The notes below the pieces were generated by a model. The model saw only the letters and a list, made by a program, of their open reading frames with translations, did not search any database and was not told the DNA's origin. A program made the position numbers and the translations under genes. A stretch of DNA of 64,000 bases from positions 94,713 to 158,712 of the forward strand of contig JAUVXU010000001.1 in assembly GCA_030603445.1 (NCBI GenBank), in the 5' to 3' direction. Shown piece after piece: positions 32,938 to 43,004 of this stretch. Position 1 is the first letter of the stretch, and each line of letters begins with the position of its first letter. Source of the DNA: Methanomicrobia archaeon (GTDB lineage Archaea > Methanobacteriota_B > Thermococci > Methanofastidiosales > NM3).

Positions 32938-33625
32938 GGCGGATGTAGTACAAAGTGAACACAACTGTGAAGAAACCCCCAACAAGCGGTGAGACAAATG
33001 ATCCAAGATATGGAATAAATCCTAGCACGACAATAGCGATTAAGTATACTATAAATATCATAAGCACATCAGGCCATACAGTCTTTGCCAAATCAAACGA
33101 TTTAGAGAACGATTCTGTCAGTTGCATATCATCAAGCACGATGCCTTGCTTCACGAACACTGTGGCTATTATCACTACCACATAACCTATGCAGCACGCA
33201 AGTATCCCTATGAACTGAAACACTGCAATAATTATGGCGGCAACAATTAGGATAATCCACTTGTCTTTCATGAAATCAAAAGCTTTGTTTAGATTTACTT
33301 CTCTTCCTGCAACTGCATCAGCAACCATCACAATGGCTATCGCACTTACAAGTATAGCTACAATCTCTGTAATTATGGAAACTAATCCACCCAACATCAT
33401 CATTTTTCCCATGCTAGGGAAAAGATCCCCAAAATTTATATTTCCTCCATTAGAATCAAGGTTATTGAAATAGATTCCAGCATTCTCACTAATTGCTGCA
33501 TTCCCAATTAGAGAGATAACGGCTGGGACAAGGAATATCATCAAAATTATAGGATATTTACTAACAATTGTTAGGGCTTCGTTCATGATAGGCCCAACAT
33601 TTAGTTTGTTGTTATATTGTGCCAT
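32897..33625 (-). CDS. Multi-pass membrane protein, DUF4013-like
   Basis: 242 residues with about six hydrophobic helices and a soluble loop (INFGDLFPSMGKM). NEALTIVSKYPIILMIFLVP and GREVNLNKAFDFMKDKWI resemble the DUF4013/GPDPase-membrane-domain group of archaeal membrane proteins. No catalytic motif. It overlaps the DUF2085 gene in a convergent arrangement. Function unknown. Confidence 0.65.
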   Translation of the reverse strand: MAQYNNKLNVGPIMNEALTIVSKYPIILMIFLVPAVISLIGNAAISENAGIYFNNLDSNGGNINFGDLFPSMGKMMMLGGLVSIITEIVAILVSAIAIVMVADAVAGREVNLNKAFDFMKDKWIILIVAAIIIAVFQFIGILACCIGYVVVIIATVFVKQGIVLDDMQLTESFSKSFDLAKTVWPDVLMIFIVYLIAIVVLGFIPYLGSFVSPLVGGFFTVVFTLYYIRLTGVPPSGPQPMA

Positions 33626-33794
33626 ATGTTTTATTATAATATTCTGTTTTTATATTTTTTGTTAAATTTGCTCTAGTTATAACTTAACGTAACGAAATGA
33701 TAGAATAAAAATAAGTTATGGCACTTATCAAAAACAGAATCTGCAGTGGATTTGTTTTTCCCTAATTATAGAAAAAAAGAAGAATAAAAAGGTA

Positions 33795-36221
33795 TTATGG
33801 ATTAATACCAAGCGTTTTCTCCTTCTCTGCTATTAGCAGCTTCGTCTTGATGACGGTATCTGGGTTAAGGGAGATAGAGTCTATCCCCTGTTCCACAAGG
33901 AACTCTGCAAACTCTGGGAAGTCTGAGGGCGCCTGTCCGCAGATGCCTATCTTTTTCCCTTTCTTCTTTGCAGTCTTAATTACCATCTCAATCATGCGCT
34001 TGACAGCGATATTGCGCTCATCATAAATATGTGCTACAAGCTCCGAATCCCTATCAAGTCCGAGAGTAAGCTGCGTCAGATCATTTGAACCTATTGAAAA
34101 GCCGTCGAATACCTCACAAAATTCCTCTGCTGCGATGACGTTGGAGGGTATCTCTGCCATTACATATACCTCCAGGCCGTTCTCGCCTTGCACAAGCCCG
34201 TACTCTTTCATGATCTCGATAACTTTCTTTCCTTCCTCCGGCGTCCTACAAAACGGCACCATGGTCTTAACGTTCGTAAGCCCCATCTCCTCACGAACAC
34301 GTTTTATGGCTACGCACTCAAGACCAAATGCTGGTTTGAAATTCTCGTCGTAGTAGCGTGACGCGCCGCGCCATCCTATCATAGGGTTATTCTCCTCAGG
34401 TTCATAAATAGAGCCACCGATAAGATTAGCGTACTCGTTGGTCTTGAAGTCTGATAGTCGTACAATGACGTCGTTAGGGTAAAATCCTGCAGCTATGCGG
34501 GCAACGCCATGGCTTAGCTTCTCAATGAAAAATTCCCTCTTGTCATCATATCCTCGCGTCTTCTTATCTATTTTTTCAATTATTTTTTTGATTTTCTTAT
34601 CAGTCTTTGCCTTTTCCTTGAGCTCGTTGTAGTTGAGGAGTGCTAAAGGGTGTATGCCTATATAGGAATTTATGATGAATTCCTCTCTTGCGAGGCCAAC
34701 ACCATCATTTGGCATCTGCCCGTGTGAGAATGCCTGTTCTGGAATTCCTGCATTCATCATAACTTTAGTGTGAGTTTTTGGAATACTGTCAAGATTCGTT
34801 TCTTGTACCTCAAAACCGAGAAGACCATCGTATACTTTGCCGGTCTCATCAACACAAGATACTGTGACCTCTTGGCCGGATTTCAGAACTTCCGTTGCGT
34901 TCTCTGTGCCGATAACTGCGGCTATGCCCAATTCGCGCGATACGATGGCTGCATGGCAGGTCCTCCCGCCTTTGTTCGTAACTATGGCTGCGGCAATTTT
35001 CATGATGGGTTCCCAGTCAGGGTCGGTCATATTCGTAACTAGGACCTGCCCCTTCTTGAAGTGTTCAATATCCTCAGGGGAACGAATGTTATTTACTACG
35101 CCTTGGCTAATTTTTTCTCCAACAGAGAGGCCTTCAACAAGCACATCACTAGTCTCTTTCAATTTGTAGTTTCTTATAATATTCACATCTTTTCGTGAAT
35201 GGATCGTTTCGGGCCTGGCCTGCACGATGAATAATTCTCCTGTCCCGACGTTGGTCCCGTCTCCATCCTTTGCCCATTCTATATCCATTGGCTTTTTGTA
35301 GTGATTCTCAATAATTACTGCCCATCTTCCAAGTTGTAGTATCTCATCATCGGTAATGACATACTTGAATCTTTCTTCCTCTGGGACTTTGATGTTTTTT
35401 ACTGGCTTATCGCCATCACCATATACCATCCTAATGCTCTTTGTACCTAGCTTTTTGGATATGATGGGGCGGTGCGTTTCTATCGTGGGCTTGAAAACAT
35501 AGTATTCATCAGGATTTACTGCACCTTGGACGATATTCTCGCCAAGCCCGTAGGACCCCGTAATAAATACTGCATTATCGAATCCGGATTCTGTGTCAAT
35601 AGAGAACAAGACGCCTGATGATGAAGCATCAGAACGTATCATTTTCTGGACGCCTATAGAAAGGTAAACATCAAAATGGTCAAATCCTTTGTCTTCCCTG
35701 TATGAGATTGCCCTGTCAGTAAAGAGGGAGGCAAAACATCTTCTGCAAGATTCAATAAGGGCTTTATCGCCACGCACGTTTAGATAAGTTTCCTGCTGTC
35801 CTGCAAAAGATGCATCAGGAAGGTCCTCTGCAGTTGCAGATGATCGTACTGCAACATCTGGATTTTCTTCATATCCAAACTTTTTTGGCATTTCCTTGTA
35901 ATGATCTATTATCTCTTCTTCAAGATCCTTTGGAAATTTTGTTTCAAATATAAGTTTTCGTACCTTTTCTCCCCTTTCACGCAAGTTTTTCATATTGTGC
36001 GTGTCAAGATCAGAAAGTACTTCTTTGATACTATCCATCGTACCCGATTCTTCAATAAGGTAACGGTATCCTTTAGATGTAATTGCAAAACCATTAGGGA
36101 CATTCACACCTTCCGATGTTAGATGTCTTATCATCTCGCCCAATGACGCATTCTTGCCACCGACAAGAGGAATATCCTCAATACCTATGTCTTCAAACCA
36201 TTCTACATACTTCGCGCTCAT
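33795..36221 (-). CDS. ppsA: Phosphoenolpyruvate synthase
   Basis: About 808 residues from the ATG at 36221 (MSAKYVEWFEDIG); an ATG at 36242 adds seven residues. Domains in order: N-terminal ATP-binding (VGGKNASLGEMI, VRSSATAEDLPDASFAGQQE), the phosphohistidine swivel domain (GGRTCHAAIVSRELGI, catalytic His near residue 420), and the C-terminal PEP/pyruvate-binding TIM barrel (GWRGASRYYD, GSNDLTQLTLGLDRDS, GICGQAPSDFPEF). It converts pyruvate, ATP and water to PEP, AMP and phosphate for gluconeogenesis. A long AT-rich non-coding stretch lies upstream. Confidence 0.95.
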   Translation of the reverse strand: MSAKYVEWFEDIGIEDIPLVGGKNASLGEMIRHLTSEGVNVPNGFAITSKGYRYLIEESGTMDSIKEVLSDLDTHNMKNLRERGEKVRKLIFETKFPKDLEEEIIDHYKEMPKKFGYEENPDVAVRSSATAEDLPDASFAGQQETYLNVRGDKALIESCRRCFASLFTDRAISYREDKGFDHFDVYLSIGVQKMIRSDASSSGVLFSIDTESGFDNAVFITGSYGLGENIVQGAVNPDEYYVFKPTIETHRPIISKKLGTKSIRMVYGDGDKPVKNIKVPEEERFKYVITDDEILQLGRWAVIIENHYKKPMDIEWAKDGDGTNVGTGELFIVQARPETIHSRKDVNIIRNYKLKETSDVLVEGLSVGEKISQGVVNNIRSPEDIEHFKKGQVLVTNMTDPDWEPIMKIAAAIVTNKGGRTCHAAIVSRELGIAAVIGTENATEVLKSGQEVTVSCVDETGKVYDGLLGFEVQETNLDSIPKTHTKVMMNAGIPEQAFSHGQMPNDGVGLAREEFIINSYIGIHPLALLNYNELKEKAKTDKKIKKIIEKIDKKTRGYDDKREFFIEKLSHGVARIAAGFYPNDVIVRLSDFKTNEYANLIGGSIYEPEENNPMIGWRGASRYYDENFKPAFGLECVAIKRVREEMGLTNVKTMVPFCRTPEEGKKVIEIMKEYGLVQGENGLEVYVMAEIPSNVIAAEEFCEVFDGFSIGSNDLTQLTLGLDRDSELVAHIYDERNIAVKRMIEMVIKTAKKKGKKIGICGQAPSDFPEFAEFLVEQGIDSISLNPDTVIKTKLLIAEKEKTLGINP

Positions 36222-36242
36222 AACAGAACCCCTCGTCATCAA

Positions 36243-36663
36243 GTATTTATCAAGTTCTACTTACTTTATTTTAAAAGGTTTTTGTATTTATATAATACAA
36301 ATATTCTATTAATTGAAATTATTTTATAAGATATGTATAGGTAATCTGGTGTTTTATTGTCTTTTTGACATATTATCAACTAATATTGATTATACATTGT
36401 ACATTGTTTAATAATTGTGCCATAACTACGTTAGCAATGAGTTCTTTTTTGTCATTGTAATGAGATACTATTTAATAATTTGCTTTTTCATAATTGCAAA
36501 ACCTTCTATTTTTTAATAAAACTATTCTAATTTTTTAAAAAACAAGAAAATATAAGTGTTTTTTCTTATTTTAGTAAAATTAATCGATTTTTATTAAGAA
36601 AAACTTAAATAGAACGATATTACATCTTATTTCAGACAAGTTATTGTCAAGAGGTGAAATGAA
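36243..36663. other. AT-rich intergenic region upstream of ppsA
   Basis: About 420 bases, very AT-rich, holding the leftward ppsA promoter and the rightward promoter of the 56-residue gene (AAACTTAAATAG near 36601). No RNA gene, repeat or longer frame is seen. Confidence 0.4.
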
Positions 36664-36834
36664 ATGTATGGCATGTTTATGAAAAAAAGGTTCGTTGGCA
36701 CTTTCTCGTTTATGAGAAACGGCGTGAACAAAATTTCAAATGATAACGAAACTATTAAACCCAGCACAGATGAAATAACGTTTAGGGCAGAAACACCTTA
36801 CTCTGATAAAATAACTTTCAACATTATATTTTAA
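36664..36834 (+). CDS. Putative 56-residue protein
   Basis: MYGMFMKKRFVGTFSF starts a 56-residue frame ending DKITFNIIF. A good GGTGA ribosome-binding site (36653-36657) lies six bases before the ATG, and a TATA-like box lies about 55 bases upstream. The tail is beta-like (ITFRAETPYSDKITF). No family recognised. Coding status rests on the initiation signals and placement between two genes. Confidence 0.5.
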   Translation: MYGMFMKKRFVGTFSFMRNGVNKISNDNETIKPSTDEITFRAETPYSDKITFNIIF

Positions 36835-36949
36835 AGAGGCGTATCATCAGTTAACTAAAACAAACAGGACACATGCCATTTACCGGCACTATAGTATCGG
36901 GGATTGTGCTCTGCATTATTAATAATGGGCGCGCGTTTAGGTAGATTAT

Positions 36950-38224
36950 ATGGGTCATGAGAGAACAAAGTTCAAGGATGTGCTACGGGTACGAAATTTC
37001 AGTCTGCTCTGGGTTGGGCAGATAATATCGAACTTCGGCGATCGTTTCAATTATATGGCCGTTATGGGGCTTATACTCTTCAAATGGGAGGGAAGTGCCC
37101 TGGATGCAGGCATGATGTTTATATTTATGTCACTGCCTGCGCTTATTTTTGGCCCTTTCGCAGGTGTGTTCGTTGACCGTTACAATAAAAAGAAGGTCAT
37201 GATAATGTGCGATGTTATTCGTGCAGGTCTTGTTGGTCTCTTGCCGTTTGTTTCTTCGTTGGCGCAAATATATGTTATAATATTTTTAATATCCTCTGTA
37301 TCACGCTTTTTTTATCCTGCCAGAAGCGCGATTATACCAGAAATAGTTGAGAGTGATAAGCTGCTGATAGCAAATTCACTTTCCCAATCTACCTACCAGG
37401 TATCGGCAATAGTAGGGTATGCTATTGGCGGTGCCTTGGTGGCAATTGTTGGGCCAACATGCGTTTTTTACATAGATGGCATATCATATTTAATATCTGC
37501 ATTCTTAATATTCAGTATTGTGCACAGCGCCAGACAGAAATTGCCTGATGCGTCTGGAAATACAATAGGGCGTGTCAAGAACGAGTTAGTGGATGGCCTA
37601 AGATACTCTTACAATGAGAAGCGCGTGCTGTTCCTTCTTGTATCCTTTACTGCCGTGCTTCTATTTTTTGGAGGAATAAATATCCTTTGGATAATACTCG
37701 TACGCGATATTCTTGGACTAGGGATCGAAGGCATGGGGATAATAGAGTCTGTTGTAGGGGTGGGAATGCTTTTTGGCACCCTTGTTGTGGGGTATGTCGG
37801 GCATAGATTCAAGATAAAGACAATGATTGTCGGCGGATTTTTTGTGTTTTCCCTTTCATTTATGGCAATAGGGGCATGGATGACACTTCTAAATGTTGTG
37901 TTTTGGGTGTTTATGGCTGGGTTTTCTATGTCTTTTGTCAACATACCGGGGGTTACAGTTTTCCAAAAGATAGTGCCTGAAGACATGAGGGGGCGGGTTT
38001 TTAGTGTTCTGGGCACACTAACAGACGTAGCCGCATTGATTTCTATGGCTATTATGGGTGTTTTGGCCAATGTTTTTCCCATACAGGCACTCTTAATCGC
38101 ATCATCAATAGGCATGCTAACAGTAGCCATAGTGTCTGCTTTTGCACGTATAAACTTTGAAGATGATTTAGAGGAAACGCACCTTTCACTAGAGATGACA
38201 TCTAGTGGCAATCCCGACAACTAA
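36950..38224 (+). CDS. Major facilitator superfamily transporter (EntS/DHA3-like exporter)
   Basis: 424 residues, about 12 hydrophobic helices. The start NFSLLWVGQIISNFGDRFNYMAV and the loop GPFAGVFVDRYNKKKVMIM (motif A, D-R-x-x-[KR]-[KR]) are typical of the MFS DHA3/enterobactin-exporter-like group. Such proteins export small molecules using the proton or sodium gradient; the substrate is unknown. The gene stands alone between long intergenic regions. Confidence 0.85.
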   Translation: MGHERTKFKDVLRVRNFSLLWVGQIISNFGDRFNYMAVMGLILFKWEGSALDAGMMFIFMSLPALIFGPFAGVFVDRYNKKKVMIMCDVIRAGLVGLLPFVSSLAQIYVIIFLISSVSRFFYPARSAIIPEIVESDKLLIANSLSQSTYQVSAIVGYAIGGALVAIVGPTCVFYIDGISYLISAFLIFSIVHSARQKLPDASGNTIGRVKNELVDGLRYSYNEKRVLFLLVSFTAVLLFFGGINILWIILVRDILGLGIEGMGIIESVVGVGMLFGTLVVGYVGHRFKIKTMIVGGFFVFSLSFMAIGAWMTLLNVVFWVFMAGFSMSFVNIPGVTVFQKIVPEDMRGRVFSVLGTLTDVAALISMAIMGVLANVFPIQALLIASSIGMLTVAIVSAFARINFEDDLEETHLSLEMTSSGNPDN

Positions 38225-38572
38225 GAAGCGACCTAGCCTAGCAGCTGATTTAATTAATAAAATGTAAATATTTACAATAATACAAATACATAGTTTTTCC
38301 ATATCCTTTTGATGGAGACAAAAACACGTATTGTAAAGATATGAATTAGAAAGTAACAACTAACAGAAAGACATAAAAGGAAATTTTGTAATTTTTACTT
38401 CTTATGCATCATTTAATTTTGATGTAAAAAATGCTTCACACAACCTTTATTTATGATGAACAATATTATCATCTTGTAATAGTAAATATGCATCTGGTGG
38501 TACAGAGCACTAATTGCAACAATGTGATTAAAAATTAGATTTTGGTGCTTCCTTCTAGGCAATGTTTGCACT
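38225..38572. other. Intergenic region upstream of nrdD
   Basis: About 350 AT-rich bases before the dNTP operon. Visible items are a TATA-like CTTTATTTATG near 38447 and a 16-residue frame at 38488-38538 (MHLVVQSTNC...) that ends before the nrdD start. The latter could be a leader peptide, but nothing else supports it. No RNA gene seen. Confidence 0.35.
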
Positions 38573-40987
38573 ATGGACACTAAATATTATCGACGAAGTT
38601 ATTCGTCGCCTGATGGCTATGATGGAGGGTTATATATGGTACTCAAGAAGAACAGAATGACTGAAAAAACGAGGCAAATGCTACTCACTGAAATTTTTGG
38701 ACAGCACAAGATGATGATTGAAAAGTTGCCTCTGGTCATGACAATTCATCAAGATTTGGAAAAGTTTGATCCTACAAAAATAGTCAATGTGTATATAGAA
38801 GAAGCGGATCTGTCTCTTGATACGGCGGAAGTATACACTAATAAGATACTCTTTGTGTTGGAGTCATTGTTCATAAAGGGAAAATTGAAGTATATCACAA
38901 CGCGCATGATACGGGAGCTAATGTGCGTTATTGCGATTATGGAAGGAGACTTTTCCACTCGCGACAAGCTCACTGTGGTTGGCATGCCGGTAAACGATGT
39001 GGATAAAATGTTCTTCGGATTCGGATTTGATAATTCTAATCAGATACCTTGTGAGGAGTTTATACATAAAACCAAAGGCGACATTGTGGACGAACAATAC
39101 TCCCTTCTTAAATTATATAATATTGATACGCCTTCTGGAAATCCTGCATATGGTCACCTTAACAAGGATATATATATCCATGACAGGGACTATCCAGCCC
39201 GGCCATTTTGCTATCAGCATTCGGGTCGTTTCATATTTAGGAATGGACTACGCATCGATGGAAGTGGAAATTTTACAAATGTATCAAAACCACCCAAACG
39301 CCTAGATGTTGCAATACGCCATACATGTGAATTCCTTGGGGCCGCCAGTAGAAATTGGAATGGGGGACAGGGTTTTAGAAATCTTTTCTGGGAACTTGGC
39401 CCTTTCATAGAGGATGAGGCAAAAAGAAATACAGAAACTAAGGAGATATGGGGAAAAGAGGTCCCAGTCGGAGTTATACAAGCTGCGCAAATGCTTCGTT
39501 TCGAACCAAACCACATTTTTGTTGGTAGAGGCAGCCAGGCAGCATTTTCATCACTTGTGAATTTCGCGCTTCCGCCAAAATATCTCACTGAGGATTGTGA
39601 TGTGGTGCTTCCTGGAGGAAAAGTTGTGCGCGGCAATTATGAAGAATATCGAGAAAGCGTTCTTCAGTTCTGGCTGGCCTATACTCACGAGTCTGTAAAG
39701 GGGGATGCCAACGGGGGCATGTTCCATTGGATGAAGGATGATGTGGGCATCAAACCGTCGTGGTTCAAAGAAGATGATCTTAAAGAGTATATATTTGAGC
39801 CTACAATGCGCTACATAGCCAAGTTTGGGGGACCATATATCTACAATGTGAAGAATGTCCTAGACGAGGAGGTCGCATGTACATCATGCTGTTCTTTGGT
39901 GTTGTCTACCAATGATCCGGAGGACTATGAACTAGCGCGCCAGGGAACACTTGGAATGGGTGCACTACAATGTGGTTCTTTCAATTTACCTCGTCTTGCA
40001 TACCTTTCAAATGGCGATGATGATAAAGTGTTTGAATTGATGCGTGAACGCATGGACCTTCTAAAGGAGGCTATGATAGCAAAACGTAACTTTATGCGCA
40101 AAGTGTTAGCTTCAGGTCTATCCCCATTTCTCACACAACCCAAAATTCCGGGGGTCGATGAGAGCCCGTACTTTGATTTGGATAAACAATCGGTCTTATT
40201 GTCTTTTTGTGGCTTGAACGAGTTTATGATGGCCCACATGGGTTCGGAGCTGCATGAGAACAAGGATGCGCATAACTTCGGCATGAGGATCCTTATAGAA
40301 GCTTTAAATTATTGTAAGGAGCTTACTGAACAGACAGGCATCAACTTCGCCATTTGGAGGCAGCCTGGGGAGACCATGACGGGAAAATTCGCCCAAGACG
40401 ATTGGAACAAGTTTAGAAGCAAGGCAGTTGTGCAAGGGGATCCAAAATCCGGCAGTGCCTATTATTCAAACTTCACACACTGCAACGTTAATTCAGGAAT
40501 AGATGTGTTTAATAAAATAAAAAATGAAACACCATTCCACGGTCTTACAACATCCAATTTGCTCCACATATGGTTAGGAGAACAAGATCCTAGCCCCGAC
40601 TCCATATGGGAGCTTACAAAGAAGATTGTAGATAGGTCTCTTGCTAGTTACTTTGCTTTCACAAAGGAGATCACAATATGTAACAAATGCCACTCCACAT
40701 ACTCTGGCGTGGTATCCAGGTGCAAGTGCGGTGCCGGGGCATCTGAGTTAGTTGTACAGTCAAGGATAACAGGTTATTATTCAACAGTTGGGACTGTAGA
40801 ATCAATACTAAAGTGGAGGGAAGGAAAACATAAAGAGGGTTTAAAGCATGCGCATTGGCAACCTTCTAAATTCTCGGAATTTAATGAGCGTATGGCAAAT
40901 GCTTGTGGCAGCAGATTCTCAAAGCTTGAATCAAAACAACAGGCAGACGTTGCTATGATGAAGAAGGAACTTGTAGAAGCGGTGTGA
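38573..40987 (+). CDS. nrdD: Anaerobic ribonucleoside-triphosphate reductase
   Basis: 804 residues. NrdD features: substrate-site cysteines in EVACTSCCSLVLS, GALQCGSFNLPRLAYLS, a C-terminal zinc ribbon (ICNKCHSTYSG...CKCG) and the glycyl-radical motif R731-I-T-G734-Y. It reduces NTPs to dNTPs without oxygen after activation by NrdG, encoded five genes downstream. No ATP cone is evident, so allosteric activity control may differ. It heads an operon devoted to deoxynucleotide and thymidylate synthesis. Confidence 0.93.
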   Translation: MDTKYYRRSYSSPDGYDGGLYMVLKKNRMTEKTRQMLLTEIFGQHKMMIEKLPLVMTIHQDLEKFDPTKIVNVYIEEADLSLDTAEVYTNKILFVLESLFIKGKLKYITTRMIRELMCVIAIMEGDFSTRDKLTVVGMPVNDVDKMFFGFGFDNSNQIPCEEFIHKTKGDIVDEQYSLLKLYNIDTPSGNPAYGHLNKDIYIHDRDYPARPFCYQHSGRFIFRNGLRIDGSGNFTNVSKPPKRLDVAIRHTCEFLGAASRNWNGGQGFRNLFWELGPFIEDEAKRNTETKEIWGKEVPVGVIQAAQMLRFEPNHIFVGRGSQAAFSSLVNFALPPKYLTEDCDVVLPGGKVVRGNYEEYRESVLQFWLAYTHESVKGDANGGMFHWMKDDVGIKPSWFKEDDLKEYIFEPTMRYIAKFGGPYIYNVKNVLDEEVACTSCCSLVLSTNDPEDYELARQGTLGMGALQCGSFNLPRLAYLSNGDDDKVFELMRERMDLLKEAMIAKRNFMRKVLASGLSPFLTQPKIPGVDESPYFDLDKQSVLLSFCGLNEFMMAHMGSELHENKDAHNFGMRILIEALNYCKELTEQTGINFAIWRQPGETMTGKFAQDDWNKFRSKAVVQGDPKSGSAYYSNFTHCNVNSGIDVFNKIKNETPFHGLTTSNLLHIWLGEQDPSPDSIWELTKKIVDRSLASYFAFTKEITICNKCHSTYSGVVSRCKCGAGASELVVQSRITGYYSTVGTVESILKWREGKHKEGLKHAHWQPSKFSEFNERMANACGSRFSKLESKQQADVAMMKKELVEAV

Positions 40988-41098
40988 TAGTTGTCACACC
41001 TTCTTCAATTATACTTAGTTTATATGCTCTCAAGAGGTAAACAGCGAGAATATGCGCATTTGTTTTAGTAACATAACGATAATATTAATAACAGTGAT

Positions 41099-41368
41099 AT
41101 GAAAAAAGCAATCATGAAAATTATCTTTTTTAAATCCAAAGATTGTCCCCAGTGCCCAAGGGCACAGGCAAATGTTGAGGAAGTAATGGCAGATTTAGAA
41201 GTGAAGCATCCTATCGATTACGTTGACATATCAACGACTGAAGGAAGGATAGAGGCACTCAACAATATGGTCATGAGCACCCCATCTATTATAATTGACG
41301 ATGAGTTATACGGAAAAGATGTATTGCTGGACAAGGGCAGGCTCAAGGAGCTGTTTATAAAAGAGTGA
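41099..41368 (+). CDS. Glutaredoxin/NrdH-like redox protein
   Basis: 89 residues. IIFFKSKDCPQCPRAQANV carries the CxxC redox pair, and STPSIIIDDELYG has the cis-Pro loop and the hydrophobic strand of glutaredoxins. The length and position right after nrdD suggest it reduces the ribonucleotide reductase or another operon enzyme. Five bases separate it from dut. An in-frame ATG at 41114 is an alternative start. Confidence 0.85.
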   Translation: MKKAIMKIIFFKSKDCPQCPRAQANVEEVMADLEVKHPIDYVDISTTEGRIEALNNMVMSTPSIIIDDELYGKDVLLDKGRLKELFIKE

Positions 41369-41372
41369 TTAC

Positions 41373-41885
41373 ATGGGCGCATTCTCAAAGAAAAAGATAT
41401 TAGACTACGTCCTAAAACGTAATCTATTTGAAGAATATAAAGATCTTGGCATACAAGTAACATCAAATGGAATCGACATGTCGCTCTCTAAAGTAGAGGC
41501 GTTTACAACAGCTGGCAGAGTTGACTTCTCCAATGAGGAGAGGATAATATCGGAGACCAAAGAAATGCCTTTTGATGAAGCAGGATGGGTACACCTGCCC
41601 AAAGGTACGTATAAGATAACATACAACGAGGTGGTGTCAATACCTACTGATGCAATTGCAATTGCACGTACCCGTTCATCTCTTCTGCGTTGTGGAGCAA
41701 CGATAGAGACAGGCGTTTGGGATGCCGGATATCGCGGTAGATCCTCATCAATGCTTCACGTTGCAAATGAGAAAGGAATTTACCTAAAGAAAGATGCTCG
41801 TGTCCTGCAGCTCGTGTTTTTCGACCTAGACAATGACACTGAAAGTTATTCTGGCACGTACCAAAATGAGAATGTTGTTGATTAG
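41373..41885 (+). CDS. dut: dUTP diphosphatase / dCTP deaminase superfamily enzyme, archaeal type
   Basis: 170 residues. The superfamily signature is AIARTRSSLLRCGATIETGVWDAGYRG (about 93-119) and ARVLQLVFFDL near the C-terminus. The pattern is that of archaeal dUTPase (COG0717-like) rather than a classic bacterial dUTPase. It hydrolyses dUTP to dUMP, or deaminates dCTP, feeding ThyX downstream. Its stop is one base before the ThyX start. Confidence 0.85.
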   Translation: MGAFSKKKILDYVLKRNLFEEYKDLGIQVTSNGIDMSLSKVEAFTTAGRVDFSNEERIISETKEMPFDEAGWVHLPKGTYKITYNEVVSIPTDAIAIARTRSSLLRCGATIETGVWDAGYRGRSSSMLHVANEKGIYLKKDARVLQLVFFDLDNDTESYSGTYQNENVVD

Positions 41886-41886
41886 A

Positions 41887-42567
41887 ATGAATGTAGTACT
41901 CTTATCACACACACCAGAGCCTGAACGTGTTTGTGCGGCCGCCGCCCTTACATCTTACTGGTACAAAGGCGCATCGGAGACGCATGCTGTTTTGTCAGAT
42001 AAGGAGATAGATGATATATTGACAAAGGTCATGGGATATGGCCACGTTTCAGTTATTGAGCATGCATCGTTCACATTCTCTGTGGAGGATATATCACGGG
42101 CCTGTTCGCATCAGCTGGTGCGCCATCGACTCGCTTCGTATACTCAACAATCCCAGCGCTATGTGAGGGTAGAGGAACTCTCGCCAGTCATACCGGAATC
42201 GATAAAATGCAAACCTGAAGCGATGGAGACTTTTTACAAGAGCATTGATTCTATAAAGGAAACATACAATAAACTTGTTGGGATGGGAATTCCTACGGAG
42301 GATGCCAGATTCATACTTCCAAACGCTACACCTACAAATATTGTGGTCACTATGAATGCGCGGGAGTTGCGGCATTTTTTCAAGTATCGCTGCTGTGAGA
42401 GGGCGCAATGGGAAATACGTGACGTTGCACGTGAGATGTTATCACTTGTGAATAAACTCGCACCTAGGATTTTTAAAAATGCAGGCCCAAGCTGCGTATG
42501 CGAGCGTTATTGCCCAGAAGGGGACATGTCTTGTGGTAGAATAAAGGTGAACAATGATGGCACGTGA
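41887..42567 (+). CDS. thyX: FAD-dependent thymidylate synthase ThyX
   Basis: 226 residues from the ATG at 41887 (MNVVLLSHTPEPE); upstream in-frame codons lie inside dut. The ThyX motif RHRLASYTQQSQRY (RHRxxSxxxxSxR) and the C-terminal RCCERAQWEIRDVAREML are present, with a cysteine-rich tail (SCVCERYCPEGDMSCG) typical of archaeal ThyX. It methylates dUMP to dTMP using methylene-tetrahydropterin and FAD. It overlaps the dCMP deaminase gene by 14 bases. Confidence 0.93.
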   Translation: MNVVLLSHTPEPERVCAAAALTSYWYKGASETHAVLSDKEIDDILTKVMGYGHVSVIEHASFTFSVEDISRACSHQLVRHRLASYTQQSQRYVRVEELSPVIPESIKCKPEAMETFYKSIDSIKETYNKLVGMGIPTEDARFILPNATPTNIVVTMNARELRHFFKYRCCERAQWEIRDVAREMLSLVNKLAPRIFKNAGPSCVCERYCPEGDMSCGRIKVNNDGT

Positions 42568-43003
42568 TGATGCTACAACATATTTTTCTAAGATTGCCGC
42601 ACTCGTTTCTACTAGATCAACATGCATTAAACAGCATGTAGGCGCGATCTTGGTAAAGGACATGCATATAATATCCACTGGTTATAATGGCGCGCCAAGA
42701 GGGGTTTCGCACTGTTCTAAGAAGACCTGCCTGCGTCAGTCTCTAACATCATTACAAAATGCACATCTTTGCCGCGGGGTTCATGCAGAGCAAAATGCCA
42801 TAATTCAAGCTGCTATACATGGTACATCAACAAAAGGGGCCACACTATATACCACCCACTTTCCGTGCATGTCTTGTACAAAGATCATAATAAATGCAGG
42901 CATAAGTGAAATTGTATATTTGAAGGATTATGATATGGAAAATGGGGTCAAAATGGACCTCTTGCGTGAAGCAGGCATAAAATTTGGAAAAGTGGTGATA
43001 TAA
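42554..43003 (+). CDS. dCMP deaminase (ComEB-like)
   Basis: 149 residues. Zinc motifs HAEQNAIIQAA (HAE, catalytic Glu) and FPCMSCTKIIINAG (PCxxC) define the cytidine-deaminase fold of the dCMP deaminase group. It makes dUMP from dCMP for ThyX. It overlaps thyX and is one base upstream of nrdG. Confidence 0.92.
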   Translation: MMARDDATTYFSKIAALVSTRSTCIKQHVGAILVKDMHIISTGYNGAPRGVSHCSKKTCLRQSLTSLQNAHLCRGVHAEQNAIIQAAIHGTSTKGATLYTTHFPCMSCTKIIINAGISEIVYLKDYDMENGVKMDLLREAGIKFGKVVI

Positions 43004-43004
43004 A

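Noticed and set aside
33677-33718. Distant inverted repeat ATAACTTA/TAAGTTAT between the DUF4013-like gene and ppsA
   Set aside because: Eight-base AT-rich arms with a 26-base loop are expected by chance in this composition.
37609-38220. 203-residue open frame antisense to the MFS gene
   Set aside because: Shadow of hydrophobic codons; no motif and no promoter.
38488-38538. 16-residue leader-peptide-like frame before nrdD
   Set aside because: No regulatory hairpin or codon pattern supports attenuation; noted in the intergenic entry only.
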